64,000 nt of DNA from Diphasiastrum complanatum (Eukaryota; Streptophyta; Lycopodiopsida; Lycopodiales; Lycopodiaceae). A program made the position numbers and the translations under genes. The DNA is taken from positions 9,296,188 through 9,360,187 of the forward strand of contig CM055111.1 of the NCBI GenBank assembly GCA_029204225.1, in the 5' to 3' direction. This document shows, piece after piece, positions 10,740 to 21,366 of this stretch. The notes beneath the pieces were generated by a model. That model was given only the letters and a program-made list of their open reading frames with translations. It searched no databases and had not been told where the DNA came from. The stretch's first letter is position 1; each line of letters opens with the position of its first letter.

Positions 10740-10915
10740 AGAGGGCTAGTTAAATAACATTATGCAACATAGATCTACTAACAACCCCTAAGGCTAATCA
10801 TAGTTTGATGAAAGGTGCCTTACGCAAGGGCTTAGTAAGGAGATCAGCCACACAAGATGATGTATCCACATGTTTTAAGATGATGTCCCTTGCTTGAACT
10901 TTGTCTCTAGACTTG
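10740..10915 (-). pseudogene. Copia RNase H C-terminal tail
   Basis: The minus strand reads AR-DIILKHVDTSSCVADLL then TKPLRKAPFIKL and a stop. This is the C-terminal end of Copia RNase H (compare IALEHVPSNECVADLL and TKPFQKTPFMKF in element B). It is followed correctly by a purine tract and LTR. Upstream of 10915 the pol reading is lost. A Ser/Thr-rich stretch may come from elsewhere in the element, which suggests an internal deletion. Confidence 0.85.
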
Positions 10916-12035
10916 GCTTTTCAAGTTGACATACTTTCATCATCTAAAGTGGAGGTGGATGAAGGAGAGTTTGATGAAGTGAAGCTAGCAAATTGTTGAT
11001 GATTCTTGAAGTGTTTCAAAAAACCGTTTCTAGCTCTCTTTATCTTCCAATTGAATAGCTTGAGTATAACCAAGAATCTCATGGTATGAAGTTGCACCTC
11101 ATTGCAAGTCCTTGTGCGTGCTCCATATTTAAAAAATGAAAATTGCTACCCTTTTTTTTGTAGATAGAAGATTGTTGAGACATTTGCATAACACCTTAAT
11201 TTTGTAACAAGGATGATATATCTCCACAACGTTAAAAAAAAAAAAAAAAGTAGCATCTTGTCAAGAATCTAGTCACGCTTTTGCTCCTTTCATTACAATT
11301 TAAAAAAACTACTCAACGCAACTCCTGAACTCATTGAGATGAAATTGGCCATACCATTGAATTTTTTTTTTCCATAGTGGTAAGGAATGATTTCACTTTG
11401 CATGAATGGTGATTACCTCTATCCATTTCACATGGTATTTTTGGAGATGGCCTATTAGGTCTTCCCATAGCTTTTTTTTGAAATTTTGAATGTGGTTCTT
11501 CAATTTGAATTGCGATATATTTTTACTCTTGGACAGGTGCAAAGTGAGGGATAACATCATTCAATTCAATGTGCAAGCCAACTCTGAAAGTAAGTTCCCT
11601 TGAGGACTTGCTAGGCTTGAACATGGTTGTTGTTGGGCTAACATTAAATTTTGCCAAAATTAACTATATCCCAACATAGCTGCAAAATATATGTTGGAGG
11701 TAAAATGGCATTTCTTGCTAGTCACCTTGCTTTCATAACCTAGATAAAGCGTGAGGAAGAGACCAACCAAAAAAATGATAGAAATAGGAAATCGTGAAAC
11801 TTATGAAGTGTTTTTATAATGCAATTAGGCATAGAAAAGCTAAACAACTATTGAGCCATCAGAATTGATGGAAGAGTATTAAAAAACAAAAAACACCTTC
11901 ACCGACACTAAACAACAATACTCATTACACAAAGATGCACTAAATTGATTTGCTAATAAACTCTATGATAACACTCAGATTTACTTGCCCTTAATTCACA
12001 AATAACCTCTCCTCCTCAAATCTCTCAAAGCTCAT

Positions 12036-12036
<1 letters not shown>
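10916..12036. other. No gene seen
   Basis: AT-rich sequence with poly-A and poly-T runs (for example near 11232-11248) and no open frame of coding character on either strand. It may be decayed transposon sequence. Confidence 0.5.

Positions 12037-12125
<89 letters not shown>
12037..12125. repeat. Compound microsatellite (GT)n(GA)n
   Basis: About 22 GT units run directly into about 22 GA units without interruption. On the minus strand it reads (TC)n(AC)n, the same order as the other compound arrays in this window. Confidence 0.99.
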
Positions 12126-12133
<8 letters not shown>

Positions 12134-12788
12134 CATGTTTATATGGGAAACCATTTATTTAGTTGCCAATTGATTGAAGTCCCTCCTCTTCATCACCACA
12201 TGTTTTATCCATGGATATCTCACATTTTCCGACCAACACTAGTGCAACACTAGGAGAGAGACTAGAAATGTTTGCCTATAGTTTAAAGGTCTTGACAACA
12301 AAGCACCTCTCACCTTTGTTGAGCGACTCAACACAAGAAGTATTGTCATCTTTGCTTTGTACCTACCCTTATTATCTAACTAGCCTAATGGGCATTGAGG
12401 CGCATAATGTGTAGCTTTTTATGATTATTTTTAATCAATCAAACATAAAATGAGCAATGAAACAATTCACACATTTAATTGTTCTTATCTCAAGTTAGTG
12501 TGATCCACCAAAGTGTAGTTGTTCTTGGAATGTCCTACTTATAACAAATTGGAATTTTGGTATACATTGGAGCTCCCTCCCAACTCATGATGACTCACGA
12601 TAACATGTATATAAACATCCTTTTCACCTTCATCCCTAAAATGTTGTGTTTACGTATAACATATCAACATGGAGGACACATATAAGATGTATGCACATGC
12701 ACAAAGCTATATGGGCACCTACTTTTTAGTTGTCTTGCCTCGGTGCTAGTTGCATAATAATTGATACGAGGAAATAGATTCTAGTCCC

Positions 12789-12790
<2 letters not shown>

Positions 12791-12875
<85 letters not shown>
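12791..12875. repeat. Compound microsatellite (CT)n(CA)n
   Basis: About 27 CT units are followed by about 16 CA units, uninterrupted. The flanks are AT-rich and non-coding. Confidence 0.99.
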
Positions 12876-12876
<1 letters not shown>

Positions 12877-14009
12877 GTGCGCACGCTATAACTTTTTATG
12901 AATGTCATAAATGGTTAGTTGAAAAAAATTGACTTTTCACACTAGGATTTAAAATATCACGAGAAGCTTTATTGTACATGACTATGCTCAAAACTAAATA
13001 AGCATTCAAGTTGCTAGAAAGTGAAAAGGAAAAACGACTTCAATTAAAGTGATTAAAAAACAAAAAACATTCTCATGCTTAAATCAAAGAAATGTTATGA
13101 TTACAATTTGAAAATCTCAAAAAAGTTGTGCTACACCTCATGAACATGAGGGTGATAGTAGCCGCCCTAGTTGGCAAGTTTTATAGTTTTTCAAACTCAT
13201 GGAAAAAAATGTGCTTAAAATTGCAACCATATCATTCCTTCTTTTGGTCAAAACTTTATCCAAAAATCAAATGATGAGGAAGGGGAGAAGAAGTGAGGGC
13301 AAATGACTGACTTAGATTATCCATCTACATAACTTTCCATTTTTCTTGGACTACTACAATGGGTGAAACACATTCATAATGCTCAATTCTATAAATGATG
13401 GTAGTTTCTAGTAGCTTATCTAATGTTTGTTGAATAAGTTCGGAATATTGGGAGTTACAATGACATGGTCGACTAACCTTGGATGTTCTCTTTTCTTAAT
13501 GGTATGCAATTTCATCTTAGAGTTTGTTCATCAATTACTCGGCATCATCTATTGTTATATGACAACAAACCATCAAACTAGTTCTTCATCATAAGAATCA
13601 ACATGTTAGTTTCTTCAAGTATATACAAGCAATTTTGATTTAACAAACGTTCTTTCAACTTCTTATCCTTCTTTTTGGAATTTTCAACAAGATGGTGGTG
13701 TATTGGCTCTTGGGATCTAAGACAATTAACAATAGCTAAAGTCTCTATCCATTTAAAAACATTTGAATTTGAAACTTGATGGGCAACTAAGGATTTTTCT
13801 TTTCTCATTTGTTGAGGTTGGACATTAGTAGTATGATCTTCATCTTTTTATCTAGTGAGATTTAGGGTCTACTCTTACTGCCCTTCCTTGATTGTCAAAT
13901 CCCAATCATGTCTAACCTTGGCTAGTTTTAGCCATGGTCCTTCCAGAAGAGGCGATATGAGTTAACTATACTAGATAAATCCATGACTATGAAGAAAGTG
14001 ACAAATTTT
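12876..14009. other. No gene seen
   Basis: Non-coding, AT-rich. A 76-codon Lys-rich minus-strand open frame at 13578-13808 has no recognisable motif and is probably chance. Confidence 0.5.
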
Positions 14010-14628
14010 AGGTCACTCCTATTGGCTTTTGGTCAACTGTCAGAAATGGGGTTTGACGGTAAATATCTCTAAGACTAAGATCATGGTGCTCAACACCAAT
14101 AGGCAGCATATGCGGGACGATATTTTTTATTATGATGGACAACAATTGGAGATAGTTGCCTCTTGCACTTACCTCGGAGTTCTCTTTTCTGGTCCTCTGC
14201 TTACTTTTCGACCGCCATCCACAACTCGCCTACGTAAGGGAGACACTGCCCTTGTGCAGATGGAGAGAATTTGTACTGCCCTTTATGTTCATGACCCCAC
14301 TACACGTTGTTTGCTCTTTTCTATTATTGTCTCTCCGGTGGCTATATATTTAGCGGAGGCTTGGTGTCCTGGGCTCTCTACAGGTACATGGAGAGACATA
14401 GGCCGTTATTATTGTCTCTACAGAGACACTCCTCTCTCCCTTGGCTCTTTCTTGGCATTTGCAAACTCTAGATGTGTGGGACTCCTATTGAGAGAGATGT
14501 TTACGTTACGAGCATCTCTTCTACCTTCGGAAGCAGATGATGTCTACAGTCACTTAGTGGTGAAACTAGCTATCACCCTTGACCTCTCTTCAATCACACA
14601 TTCTTCCCTAGGCAAATTCTTATGTTGA
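14010..14628 (+). pseudogene. LINE (non-LTR) reverse transcriptase, C-terminal palm/thumb fragment
   Basis: An open frame of about 200 codons begins CQKWGLTVNISKTKIMVLNT and continues FYYDGQQLEIVASCTYLGVL. This is the segment after the catalytic motif of non-LTR RTs, where the template-contacting K-T-K and the YLGV thumb entry lie. It continues about 140 codons with further LINE-like character (SPVAIYLAEAWCPG) to a stop. The RT fingers and the catalytic motif are absent upstream, so this is a 5'-truncated insertion, the usual LINE outcome. It may belong to the same family as the minus-strand LINE at 17.2-18.8 kb, which ends before this segment. Confidence 0.75.
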
Positions 14629-15235
14629 ACTGGGAGGGTAATGTTGCTTTTCTCATATTTTCGAGCTAATTGTATCTTCATTACTGGAATTATATCATAT
14701 TCTAACTCGATGGGTTCTTGGTCAATAATTTCATTAAAAAATGACGATCCACTTATAGAGCATGGTTTTGAGCTTAGTGAAAAATTTTAGCACAATGCCT
14801 AGGGATAGATTCACTGGTCATGATAGTAAGTTAGTTACAGCTTCCATTTCAAGTAATTTTGGATCATTGGCTGCCAAATGGTATCTCAAAAACATTGGAT
14901 CCTTCTGCAAAATGGTTTCTAAGACTTCATCAATGAGGGGTACATTGGGTGGGTTGTGACATGAGGTCTTCTTAAAAGATCAAATCCAGATTAATTTGCC
15001 AATGTTTTTCCTACTTCTCTTTTATCCATTATCTCACTTCTTGGTAAAAAAAATTTCAATGACTAAATTGGGATATTTTTCTGGTTCTATTGACTTTCAA
15101 CAAGCTTCAATTGCTTTTCCTCAGGAGTTGGTTCAATGTTTTCTTTTTGGCATGCTCTAGTTTGCACGTACATTGGGGCTTCAATCTTTTCCAGTCTTTT
15201 TGGAGATCTATGATGATTGTTGTTACGGATCTAGA

Positions 15236-15344
15236 TGGACAATCTTTGTACAAATGGTCGTGATGGCATTCTACACAAATGGGAGTGTAAACACTCTTAT
15301 GTGGGGCATTCAACTGTGTGATGTTTTCCATTACAAGCAAAACA
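15236..15344 (-). pseudogene. Tandem Cys/His knuckle motifs (Gag- or ORF1-like remnant)
   Basis: On the minus strand CFACNGKHHTVEC (15344-15306) and CVECHHDHLYKDC (15277-15239) lie 28 bp apart in different frames. Both fit C-x2-C-x3-H-x4-C, one residue shorter than the classical retroviral knuckle C-x2-C-x4-H-x4-C. Surrounding frames are open for 90-105 codons but show no other motif; a basic stretch follows. This suggests nucleic-acid-binding Gag or LINE ORF1 sequence with a frameshift between two fingers. The family is not identified. Confidence 0.45.
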
Positions 15345-15469
15345 TCCAATGAAATTGCATTGGTCAATGTTCCACGGTTGATTAAAGAACATAGAAGATA
15401 TCCTGGCTTTTGTGCCATCGCCATGATACATCAAATAGACTTGCTCCTCATAGCTCATGTATGAGTATA

Positions 15470-15834
15470 TCAGCGAATGCCCATAACGACAGTGCGTCAC
15501 ACAATAGTGCAACATCAGAAGGACAACAATCCATGAAAGTACATGATTATAAGTTGCTTTCAAAAAAACATTCTACCAGTAAGAACTTTCCTTGACTTAC
15601 GATAGGCAATACGATCAACTTGAAAGGGTTCTTTCTCGAGAATCAAACTATGATGTGTTTTATTCATTCGTCAATGCTTTGTAGGTTCCATATGTTGGGC
15701 TCCTTCTTGATGAGCATGGCCATGAGCCTCCGAAGCCCAATAGAGCAACGTCGTCTTGCTTTGCCCTGTAGAAGATCCAAAACCACATAATGGCACCCAT
15801 GGCCTTGCTCGAGAGAGTGTGCCAACGCTTGGGA

Positions 15835-15873
<39 letters not shown>
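15470..15873 (-). pseudogene. Truncated duplicate of the NDUFB2-like gene, with its 3' flank
   Basis: The minus strand matches 19857-20260 over the coding part and the 3' flank. Codons for APKRWHTL, KAMGAIMWFWIFYRAKQD are readable at 15836-15730. The copy lacks the first ~17 codons, including the start ATG: a (CT)n tract now abuts the codon before APKRW. It also lacks the His-rich region (a ~30-base deletion after the codons for LLGF), which shifts the frame. The old stop codon position is 15671-15673. It is a decayed partial copy. The duplication is DNA-level, because the flank beyond the stop is copied too and no poly-A tail is evident. Confidence 0.8.
15839..15873. repeat. (CT)n microsatellite at the break of the NDUFB2-like copy
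   Basis: About 17 CT units replace the sequence that encodes the start of the protein in the intact gene. In the intact gene a (CT)n tract lies about 65 bp further upstream (20322-20347). A deletion between the coding sequence and that tract explains the arrangement. Confidence 0.95.
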
Positions 15874-15877
<4 letters not shown>

Positions 15878-16460
15878 CAATAGAAATAACTCGTCATGAA
15901 TCCCACAACAATTCAATTATGGCACATGGCCAAATCATCGGCTATTGCAGGTCATTTAGTTCCTCACAACGTCTGGCATGGACATTTCACTTGAACTTGA
16001 ATTGAACCTTCGATTTTAGATTGGGTGCAAGAGGAATTGGTGGTTTGTTTTGTTAGAATGGTTCGTCCGAGGTCCTTTCGGCCTGTAGAGCAATGACGGT
16101 GAGAAATTGTTTTGAGTTATGTTTGTAGTCAATTGGCACAATCCTATTAGCGAGGGGTAAAGCTCAACATATCGTGCCCACAAACAACCTAGCTCTCTCC
16201 CCAAATTTTTTCCTCATTCCCTTTTTCTCTCTCTCCACTTCCCTGTCGAATGGAGCTTAAAGGCATGCAATGTCATGCACATGCGAGAGCTTTGAGCTTG
16301 AACCGATGGACATGTTGAGTACTTATTGGTCAAATTTTACATATGTGAGCGTGTAACTACAGTATGCACCTGTGTAATTCCAACCATCATGACATTGAAC
16401 CACAACAAGGATGTAAGCTTAAACTTGAAATACATAGCACGAGTAAGTTGCCTTCATGAG

Positions 16461-16515
16461 TGCTCATGTGAGCTATGGTTTAGTTGATGTGCTCATGTGA
16501 GCTATGGTTTAGTTC
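16461..16515. repeat. Two tandem copies of a 29-bp unit
   Basis: TGCTCATGTGAGCTATGGTT plus TTAGTT occurs at 16461 and again at 16490, with no mismatch over about 26 bp. Confidence 0.9.
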
Positions 16516-16760
16516 ACATATGCATTTACTACTATAAAAACTCTATCTTTGCTCATGGGATTGGAAGAAAAGACCAATGAAGCTTTCAAAAACTTTTTTT
16601 TTCAATGTTGATCCCAATCCATCCGATATAACATGTCGTTGAGGTCGTAGCTGACTTCAATATGCTTTTGGCTCCTTCTCCCCCTCCCCTGGTAAAATGT
16701 TGAAGGTAATAGGGGATATTTGCAGCAAATACCCTCGAATGTTCAATGCAAGTAGGTAAT

Positions 16761-17000
16761 TTTAGGAAGTCATGCATGTTGAAGTTTTTTTGCCTAAGAG
16801 GAAGTCACAAGCGAGGCCACATGCACAATCTGCATCACTGATGCACCCCCAATACAGGTCGTCACTTTTGTAAGTGCAAGTTTAGGAAGTCACGCATGTT
16901 GAGGTTTTTTTTCCTAAGAGGAAGTCACAAGCGAGGCCACGTGCACAATCTGCATCACTGATTTACCCCCAATAGGAGCCATCGCTTTTGTAAGTGCAAG
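16761..17000. repeat. Two tandem copies of a 120-bp unit
   Basis: Both units begin TTTAGGAAGTCAYGCATGTT and contain AGAGGAAGTCACAAGCGAGG, ending GTAAGTGCAAG. They start at 16761 and 16881, an exact 120-bp period, with about ten differences. No coding frame spans them. Confidence 0.92.
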
Positions 17001-17229
17001 CTTCCTCGAAGTGTGCATTGTTGTGAGCTTTCAGTTTCAAGAACTCCCTTAATTGTCAATCATTACCACAATTTTCAAGAGAGGCTCTTAGAGGCTCCTT
17101 AAGCATCTAACTCTAATGAAGTAAGTTTATGAATGTTGCGCACATATAGGGAACCCCACTTTTGGACGGAACAATTTCATGGTGGATACACAAATATAGA
17201 TTTGGCTAACTTCCTAAAAGTTTAGCCCA

Positions 17230-18162
17230 AAGATAATTCATGTCTTCATACTATGGAGCGAGAGGACCATGAGCCGCACGAAGTTCTTGGAAAATGGCCC
17301 CTCGGAAAACAGAATTGAAAGCATTTTTAACATCCACTTGAAAGACAACCCAATCTGGGTGAAGATCCAAGGTAGCACGCAAAGCATGTATGACTGTCTC
17401 GCAACCGCCAGGAGTAGCACAACCAAATTGATGAGGAAATAGGTGGTCATGAAAACTGTCACGAAGCTGAAAACCAAGAGCCCTAGAAACCAATCTGTAT
17501 AAAACCTCTCCAACAGCAATGGGACGCACTCCACCGCCAGGCTTATCCAAGGCTATCAAACGAGCAGCACCAAGAATACGAGCAATAAAAAGAGAAATAC
17601 GGCCACATGTTACGGAAGAGCAAACTTGAAAGAGCAAACCAAACCCGCTAGCAGAGTCATCAGGAGAAAAACAGTCACAAAGATGTTCGAAAACCATACC
17701 ATAAAGACCCCTAGTTGACAGATGAGGACTGCGTAGAAAAGCATTAAGAAAATGAGATTTTGAGAGCTCCAAATCGGAATCAGGTTCAAAGTCCTCAACA
17801 AAAGAGGGAAGGGAGTCATTTGCTGGTGGATGAAGAAGCTCCAAAGCCTGAAGGGTGGCAGCAAAAGGAGTAGCTGGACTTGTAGGAGCTAGAGCACGAG
17901 CTGCACGAGAATACTCACCCACTTGCTCAAGTAAAACACAGCGACGCAACCGACGATGAACAGGGGGTATAGAAACACCATCCGAAGTCGAATCCCGCTG
18001 AGCAACAAGCGCATGACGGAGAAGGAAATGCTCTTCTTGCATAATTTCCCAATCTCCTAACATAAAGCGACGAATCTTGTTGCGAGTTTCCCTATGACCA
18101 GCATCACCACCCCGAGGAGGCAGAGGCAAACACCAGAGAGAAAAAAGCAAAAGGCATGCCAA
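17230..18162 (-). pseudogene. LINE reverse transcriptase, N-terminal half (3'-truncated, frameshifted)
   Basis: A minus-strand frame of about 300 codons carries the fingers and first palm motif of a non-LTR RT. A linker with FLNAFLRSPHLSTRGLYGM and a Cys-rich stretch precede ARLIALDKPGGGVRPIAVGE (RT motif 1-2), LVSRALGFQL, HQFGCATPGGCETVIHAL (motif 3) and WVVFQVDVKNAFNSVFR, where the D of VDVKNAF is the first catalytic Asp (motif A). The reading stops about 15 codons later at 17238-17250. The FADD box, thumb and endonuclease are absent. LINEs usually lose their 5' end, so loss of the 3' end points to later deletion or rearrangement. A frameshift near 18160-18230 separates it from the zinc-finger ORF. 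Confidence 0.85.
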
Positions 18163-18226
18163 GCTGCAATATCAGAAGGGTTGGAAGCCAGATGAGACAA
18201 AGGTAAAGACAAAGTTCTCTGGACGT

Positions 18227-18784
18227 CTAAGCGCAAGGCAAGGAAATGTGTGCATAAAGACGAGGACGAAGAAAACCCAATTGAAAAGGGGTCAAAATAT
18301 CAAGGGAGCGAATCCAGGTCGAAGCCGAGTCAGGTGGCGAAGTGGGAGCAGGACGAAGTGCAAGATCGACTTTAAAAAATACGAGCTGTTGACAAAAAGC
18401 AGAGCAAGCGTTATGATGGCGAGAAAGACCGACACCTTGCACATAAAGGCGACCACAGCCTGCACATGGAACACGGGGGCGAGAAGAGGAAGAAGGAGAA
18501 AGCTGAGAAACTGAAAGAGAAGAAGAAAGCTGGTGGCGAAGATGGGGCGGACAGTATGGCGCCACCTGGCCAGAGGAAACAAGCAAGGAATCCACAACAT
18601 CACGGTGGGCTTCACGACGCGCGCATGAAGGGGAAGCACTAGAAGGATGCTCTGAAGGGGAAGCAGGTCTCTTTTCTTCACGTCGAGCAAGAGGATTGAA
18701 ATCCGAGTGTTGCAAAGGATGAGAAGATTCTTGAGGAATTATATTGACAAGTAAAGATCCAGCCACTGCCTCCGAAGATTCCAA
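18227..18784 (-). pseudogene. N-terminal zinc-finger region of the same LINE
   Basis: A minus-strand frame of 185 codons from ATG 18784 is Ser/Pro/Arg-rich. It carries CAGCGRLYVQGVGLSRHHNAC around residues 109-129, a Cys2-His-Cys finger of the kind found at the N-terminus of LINEs with a single ORF, such as the R2/NeSL-like group, where it binds target DNA. A Pro-rich linker with WIRSLDILTPFQLGFLRPRL follows, then a stop. The RT frame resumes at about 18200 in another phase. Together with 17230-18162 it forms one broken ORF. Confidence 0.7.
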
Positions 18785-19568
18785 AAATTAGTGTGAAGCC
18801 TCCTTCTTGACCAACAAGACCCTGCTGCGAATTCTGCAGGCTTTGCTTTTCAGTAGAATGAGTTTTCAAAGACTTACGCCAGAGACTGACTGCCCTACAA
18901 TCTGTCCTGACCTGTTTCTAGCTCTAACTATTTGCTTGCTTATCCAAATCTGAAGAAATCTAGCTATGATAAGTCGCCCTACTATCGGAAATCAGCTCCT
19001 TGATCACCACTATTGCCGCAAAGCCTTCAACTCTTTCTACTCGTGACGAAATTTTCCCAGAGACGCGCTGTTGATGTTGGAGAAATCAGCTTCAACAGAA
19101 GCTCCTCTTGCTGACTGACGCGTCGAGCTTCATTGGGATAAACAATGAAATGCCGCAGCCTGTCTGAGGACTGTTTCCTTGTGTTTCTACTTACTGGACC
19201 TACCTGCGACGTGCCACAGGTTTCATCGCTGTCCGCCATCGAAAATCAGAGTATCCATCGCTGCCCACAGGCTCATATCTGCTGTCTGCGGCCAAAACTT
19301 TTTGTCTATGCCCTCATCCCTTTGTCAGCGGTCTGAGCTCTGTAATGCGGCCCTCTATGATCTGAAAATTACGTTACCAGTCTATGGGTAAAGAAGGTCT
19401 GTAGCCTGCCCACATGCGCCCTAAAATCTGCTCAAAATGATAGCTGGGGAAGCCCGAAGATAACAGAAAGGGCAGCTGTAGATCTGTATAGAAATCTGAA
19501 CCTAACTTACTCACTCCGGTTGCAAAATCCCACTCTGCAGAACGCTTCTCCACCTGTACAAATCTCAA
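18785..19568 (-). other. GC-richer stretch upstream of the LINE; possible LINE 5' region or gene remnant
   Basis: This stretch is less AT-rich than its surroundings. Minus-strand frames of about 60-70 codons are open (19568-19374, 19239-19027), with a start MADSDETCGTSQ followed by a donor-like CAG/GTAGGT. No domain is recognised. It could be the untranslated 5' part of the LINE, or an old exon. Confidence 0.3.
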
Positions 19569-20063
19569 AAAAATTTACCCAGAATGACTAAACTCTAACC
19601 TGCATTAATAATTGACTGCAGATCATAAATATTTTTTCCATAAATGATTGGACAGTTATACGCATCAATAGCAGGCAGCAACATGCAGAGCATTTTAACC
19701 TGAAGATTAGAATTCATCAACAATCAACTGCAGATCTCACAAAAAATCATTCAACACTAACATAGAAAAGAACAGAGACTACTGTAAATCAATGCTTAAA
19801 ATATACGTTATCCTTTCAAAGAAGTACAGCCACAAAAGAAGCTGAAGACAACTATTTTCATATCGACGAATGCCAATAATGGCATTGAGGCACATCTCAA
19901 TGTTGTGTCAGAAGGACAAACAATCCACGAAAGTAGAAGATTATAAATCGGTGACAGGAAACAATTCTACCAGAAGAACTTCCCTTGATTTACAACAAGC
20001 CATATAATCAGCTTGAAAGAGCTCTTTCTAGAGAATCAAACTGTAATGTGTTTTATCCATTCG

Positions 20064-20303
20064 TCAGTGCTTTGCAGGTTCCAGATGCTGGGCTCCTTCT
20101 TGATGAGCATGGGCATGGGCGTGGCCGTGAGCCTCCCAGGGGTGACGCAGGCCCAGAAGAACAGCACCGTCTTGCTTTGCCCTGTAGAAGATCCAGAACC
20201 ACATAACGGCACCCATGGCCTTGCCTGTGAGAGTGTGCCAACGCTTGGGAGCATGCAGAGACAGCCCTCCGTATGAAATCTCATGCCCGTGCCCTCCAGC
20301 CAT
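20064..20303 (-). CDS. NDUFB2-like small subunit of mitochondrial NADH dehydrogenase (complex I)
   Basis: An intact single frame of 79 codons with stop TGA at 20064-20066. After MAGGHGHE the order of features is that of the plant NDUFB2 (AGGG-type) family: Gly/His-rich N-terminus, KRWHTLTGKAMGAVMWFWIF (one predicted membrane helix), YRAKQDG, a RHPWE motif, and a His-rich tail (HGHAHAHAH). Members are small single-span proteins of the complex I membrane arm in the inner mitochondrial membrane, where they support assembly rather than catalysis. The in-frame ATG 28 codons upstream (20387) is rejected because it would translate the (GA)n tract; ATG 20303 gives the conserved N-terminus. The C-terminus (about 13 codons after the His tract) is longer than I would expect. 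No intron is needed. A truncated copy lies 4.4 kb away at 15470-15873. Confidence 0.82.
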   Translation of the reverse strand: MAGGHGHEISYGGLSLHAPKRWHTLTGKAMGAVMWFWIFYRAKQDGAVLLGLRHPWEAHGHAHAHAHQEGAQHLEPAKH

Positions 20304-20321
20304 CGCCACCAGATATAAAAC

Positions 20322-20325
20322 CTCT

Positions 20326-20347
<22 letters not shown>
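20322..20347. repeat. (CT)n tract in the 5' leader of the NDUFB2-like gene
   Basis: On the gene strand it is a (GA)n run ending about 18 bp before the start codon. GA-rich leaders are common in plants and can be bound by GAGA-binding BPC proteins, but no regulatory role is shown here. Confidence 0.9.
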
Positions 20348-20356
<9 letters not shown>

Positions 20357-20653
20357 TCTGAGAGATCAGAGCATCGCAATTTCTCACCTCACCATCTGTA
20401 TTTTCCCTCCTCCAAACCCTAATTTCTGTATTCCCCCCCCCTCCAAAACCCTAATTTCATAAAGAAAACCCTAGTTTTTAGCTTTTCATTTTAAAGACAG
20501 ATAAGCTTTCTTTTAAACCATCTTTCTTTTTTGGAGGATAAATTGAAGTGCAAATGTCAATCAGTGAAACTCAATTTACTACTAAGTTTATCTCACTAGA
20601 AAGTTATTCTACTTTTTGTGCATCAAACCTGGGTGACCGAAGTCTTTCTAGAA

Positions 20654-20659
<6 letters not shown>

Positions 20660-20733
<74 letters not shown>

Positions 20734-20760
20734 CTAGAAGTTGTCTCTACACACACACAC
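20660..20760. repeat. Compound microsatellite (CT)n(TA)n with nearby (AC)n
   Basis: About 21 CT units pass directly into about 15 TA units, followed after 18 bp by a short AC run. Confidence 0.98.
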
Positions 20761-21130
20761 TATATAAGCTATTTTTTCTGCCCAAACCCTATCTTGAGGA
20801 AAATCCTAGTTGTTTCACAATTTTCATTTTGCATCTCTTCATGCCTTTCACAAGAAGCCCACATAGCCATGATATAAATCAAGTTCGAGTTAAAACATAA
20901 TGTGTTAAACCTTAAAATACACGTGTACCAATCAAATTTGCTAAAATGCATTTTGTTTATCATTGTTGACATTCTCTCTCTTTTAACTCTATTTATTGTT
21001 AAATTCATCTCACTAAAACCTCATTCTAAAACATTCTTAACCTAAATACATTGCACGTCAAACCTGGGCGAGTTATGTTCTCTAATCTTCTTGACATTGT
21101 ATCGTGTCTCTAACATTCTCTTTCTAGAGT

Positions 21131-21131
21131 G

Positions 21132-21190
<59 letters not shown>
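21131..21190. repeat. Compound microsatellite (CT)n(CA)n
   Basis: About 20 CT units, with one CG interruption, run into about 10 CA units. Confidence 0.97.
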
Positions 21191-21307
21191 CTCACTATAC
21201 CGCTATTTATCCTCCTTGAAAACTTAATTTCAAAAAAACCCTAAATTTTCAGACTTTTCATTTTGAACATCACTTTAACTAATATATTAAGAGACCTTTG
21301 AACAATC

Positions 21308-21329
21308 ATGATGATGATGATGATGATGA

Positions 21330-21364
<35 letters not shown>
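21308..21364. repeat. Compound microsatellite (TGA)n(TA)n
   Basis: Eight to nine TGA units pass directly into about 16 TA units. The equivalent position of copy 2 (22750-22777) has shorter arrays of the same two motifs. Confidence 0.97.

Positions 21365-21366
<2 letters not shown>

Larger units (their letters stand above)
20780..21364 (+). repeat. Copy 1 of a ~600-bp direct duplication
   Basis: From CCCTATCTTGAGGAAAATCC through AAGAAGCCCACATAGCCATG, GGTTGTATCGTGTCT-like and CTAACTAATATATTAAGAGA blocks to a (TGA)n(TA)n end, it matches 22094-22782 in the same orientation and order. Each copy contains a CT array, here (CT)n(CA)n at 21131-21190, and ends in (TGA)n(TA)n. It is non-coding. Confidence 0.9.

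Noticed and set aside
12041-12253. Open frames made of Cys-Val or Glu-Arg and Leu-Ser runs over the microsatellites.
   Set aside because: They are translations of dinucleotide repeats, with no biased composition outside the array.
13578-13808. Lys-rich 76-codon minus-strand frame.
   Set aside because: No motif; frames of this length are expected by chance in AT-rich DNA.
20304-20387. Upstream in-frame ATG (20387) as the start of the NDUFB2-like gene.
   Set aside because: It would translate the (GA)n microsatellite as a Glu/Arg repeat. The conserved N-terminus begins at 20303.
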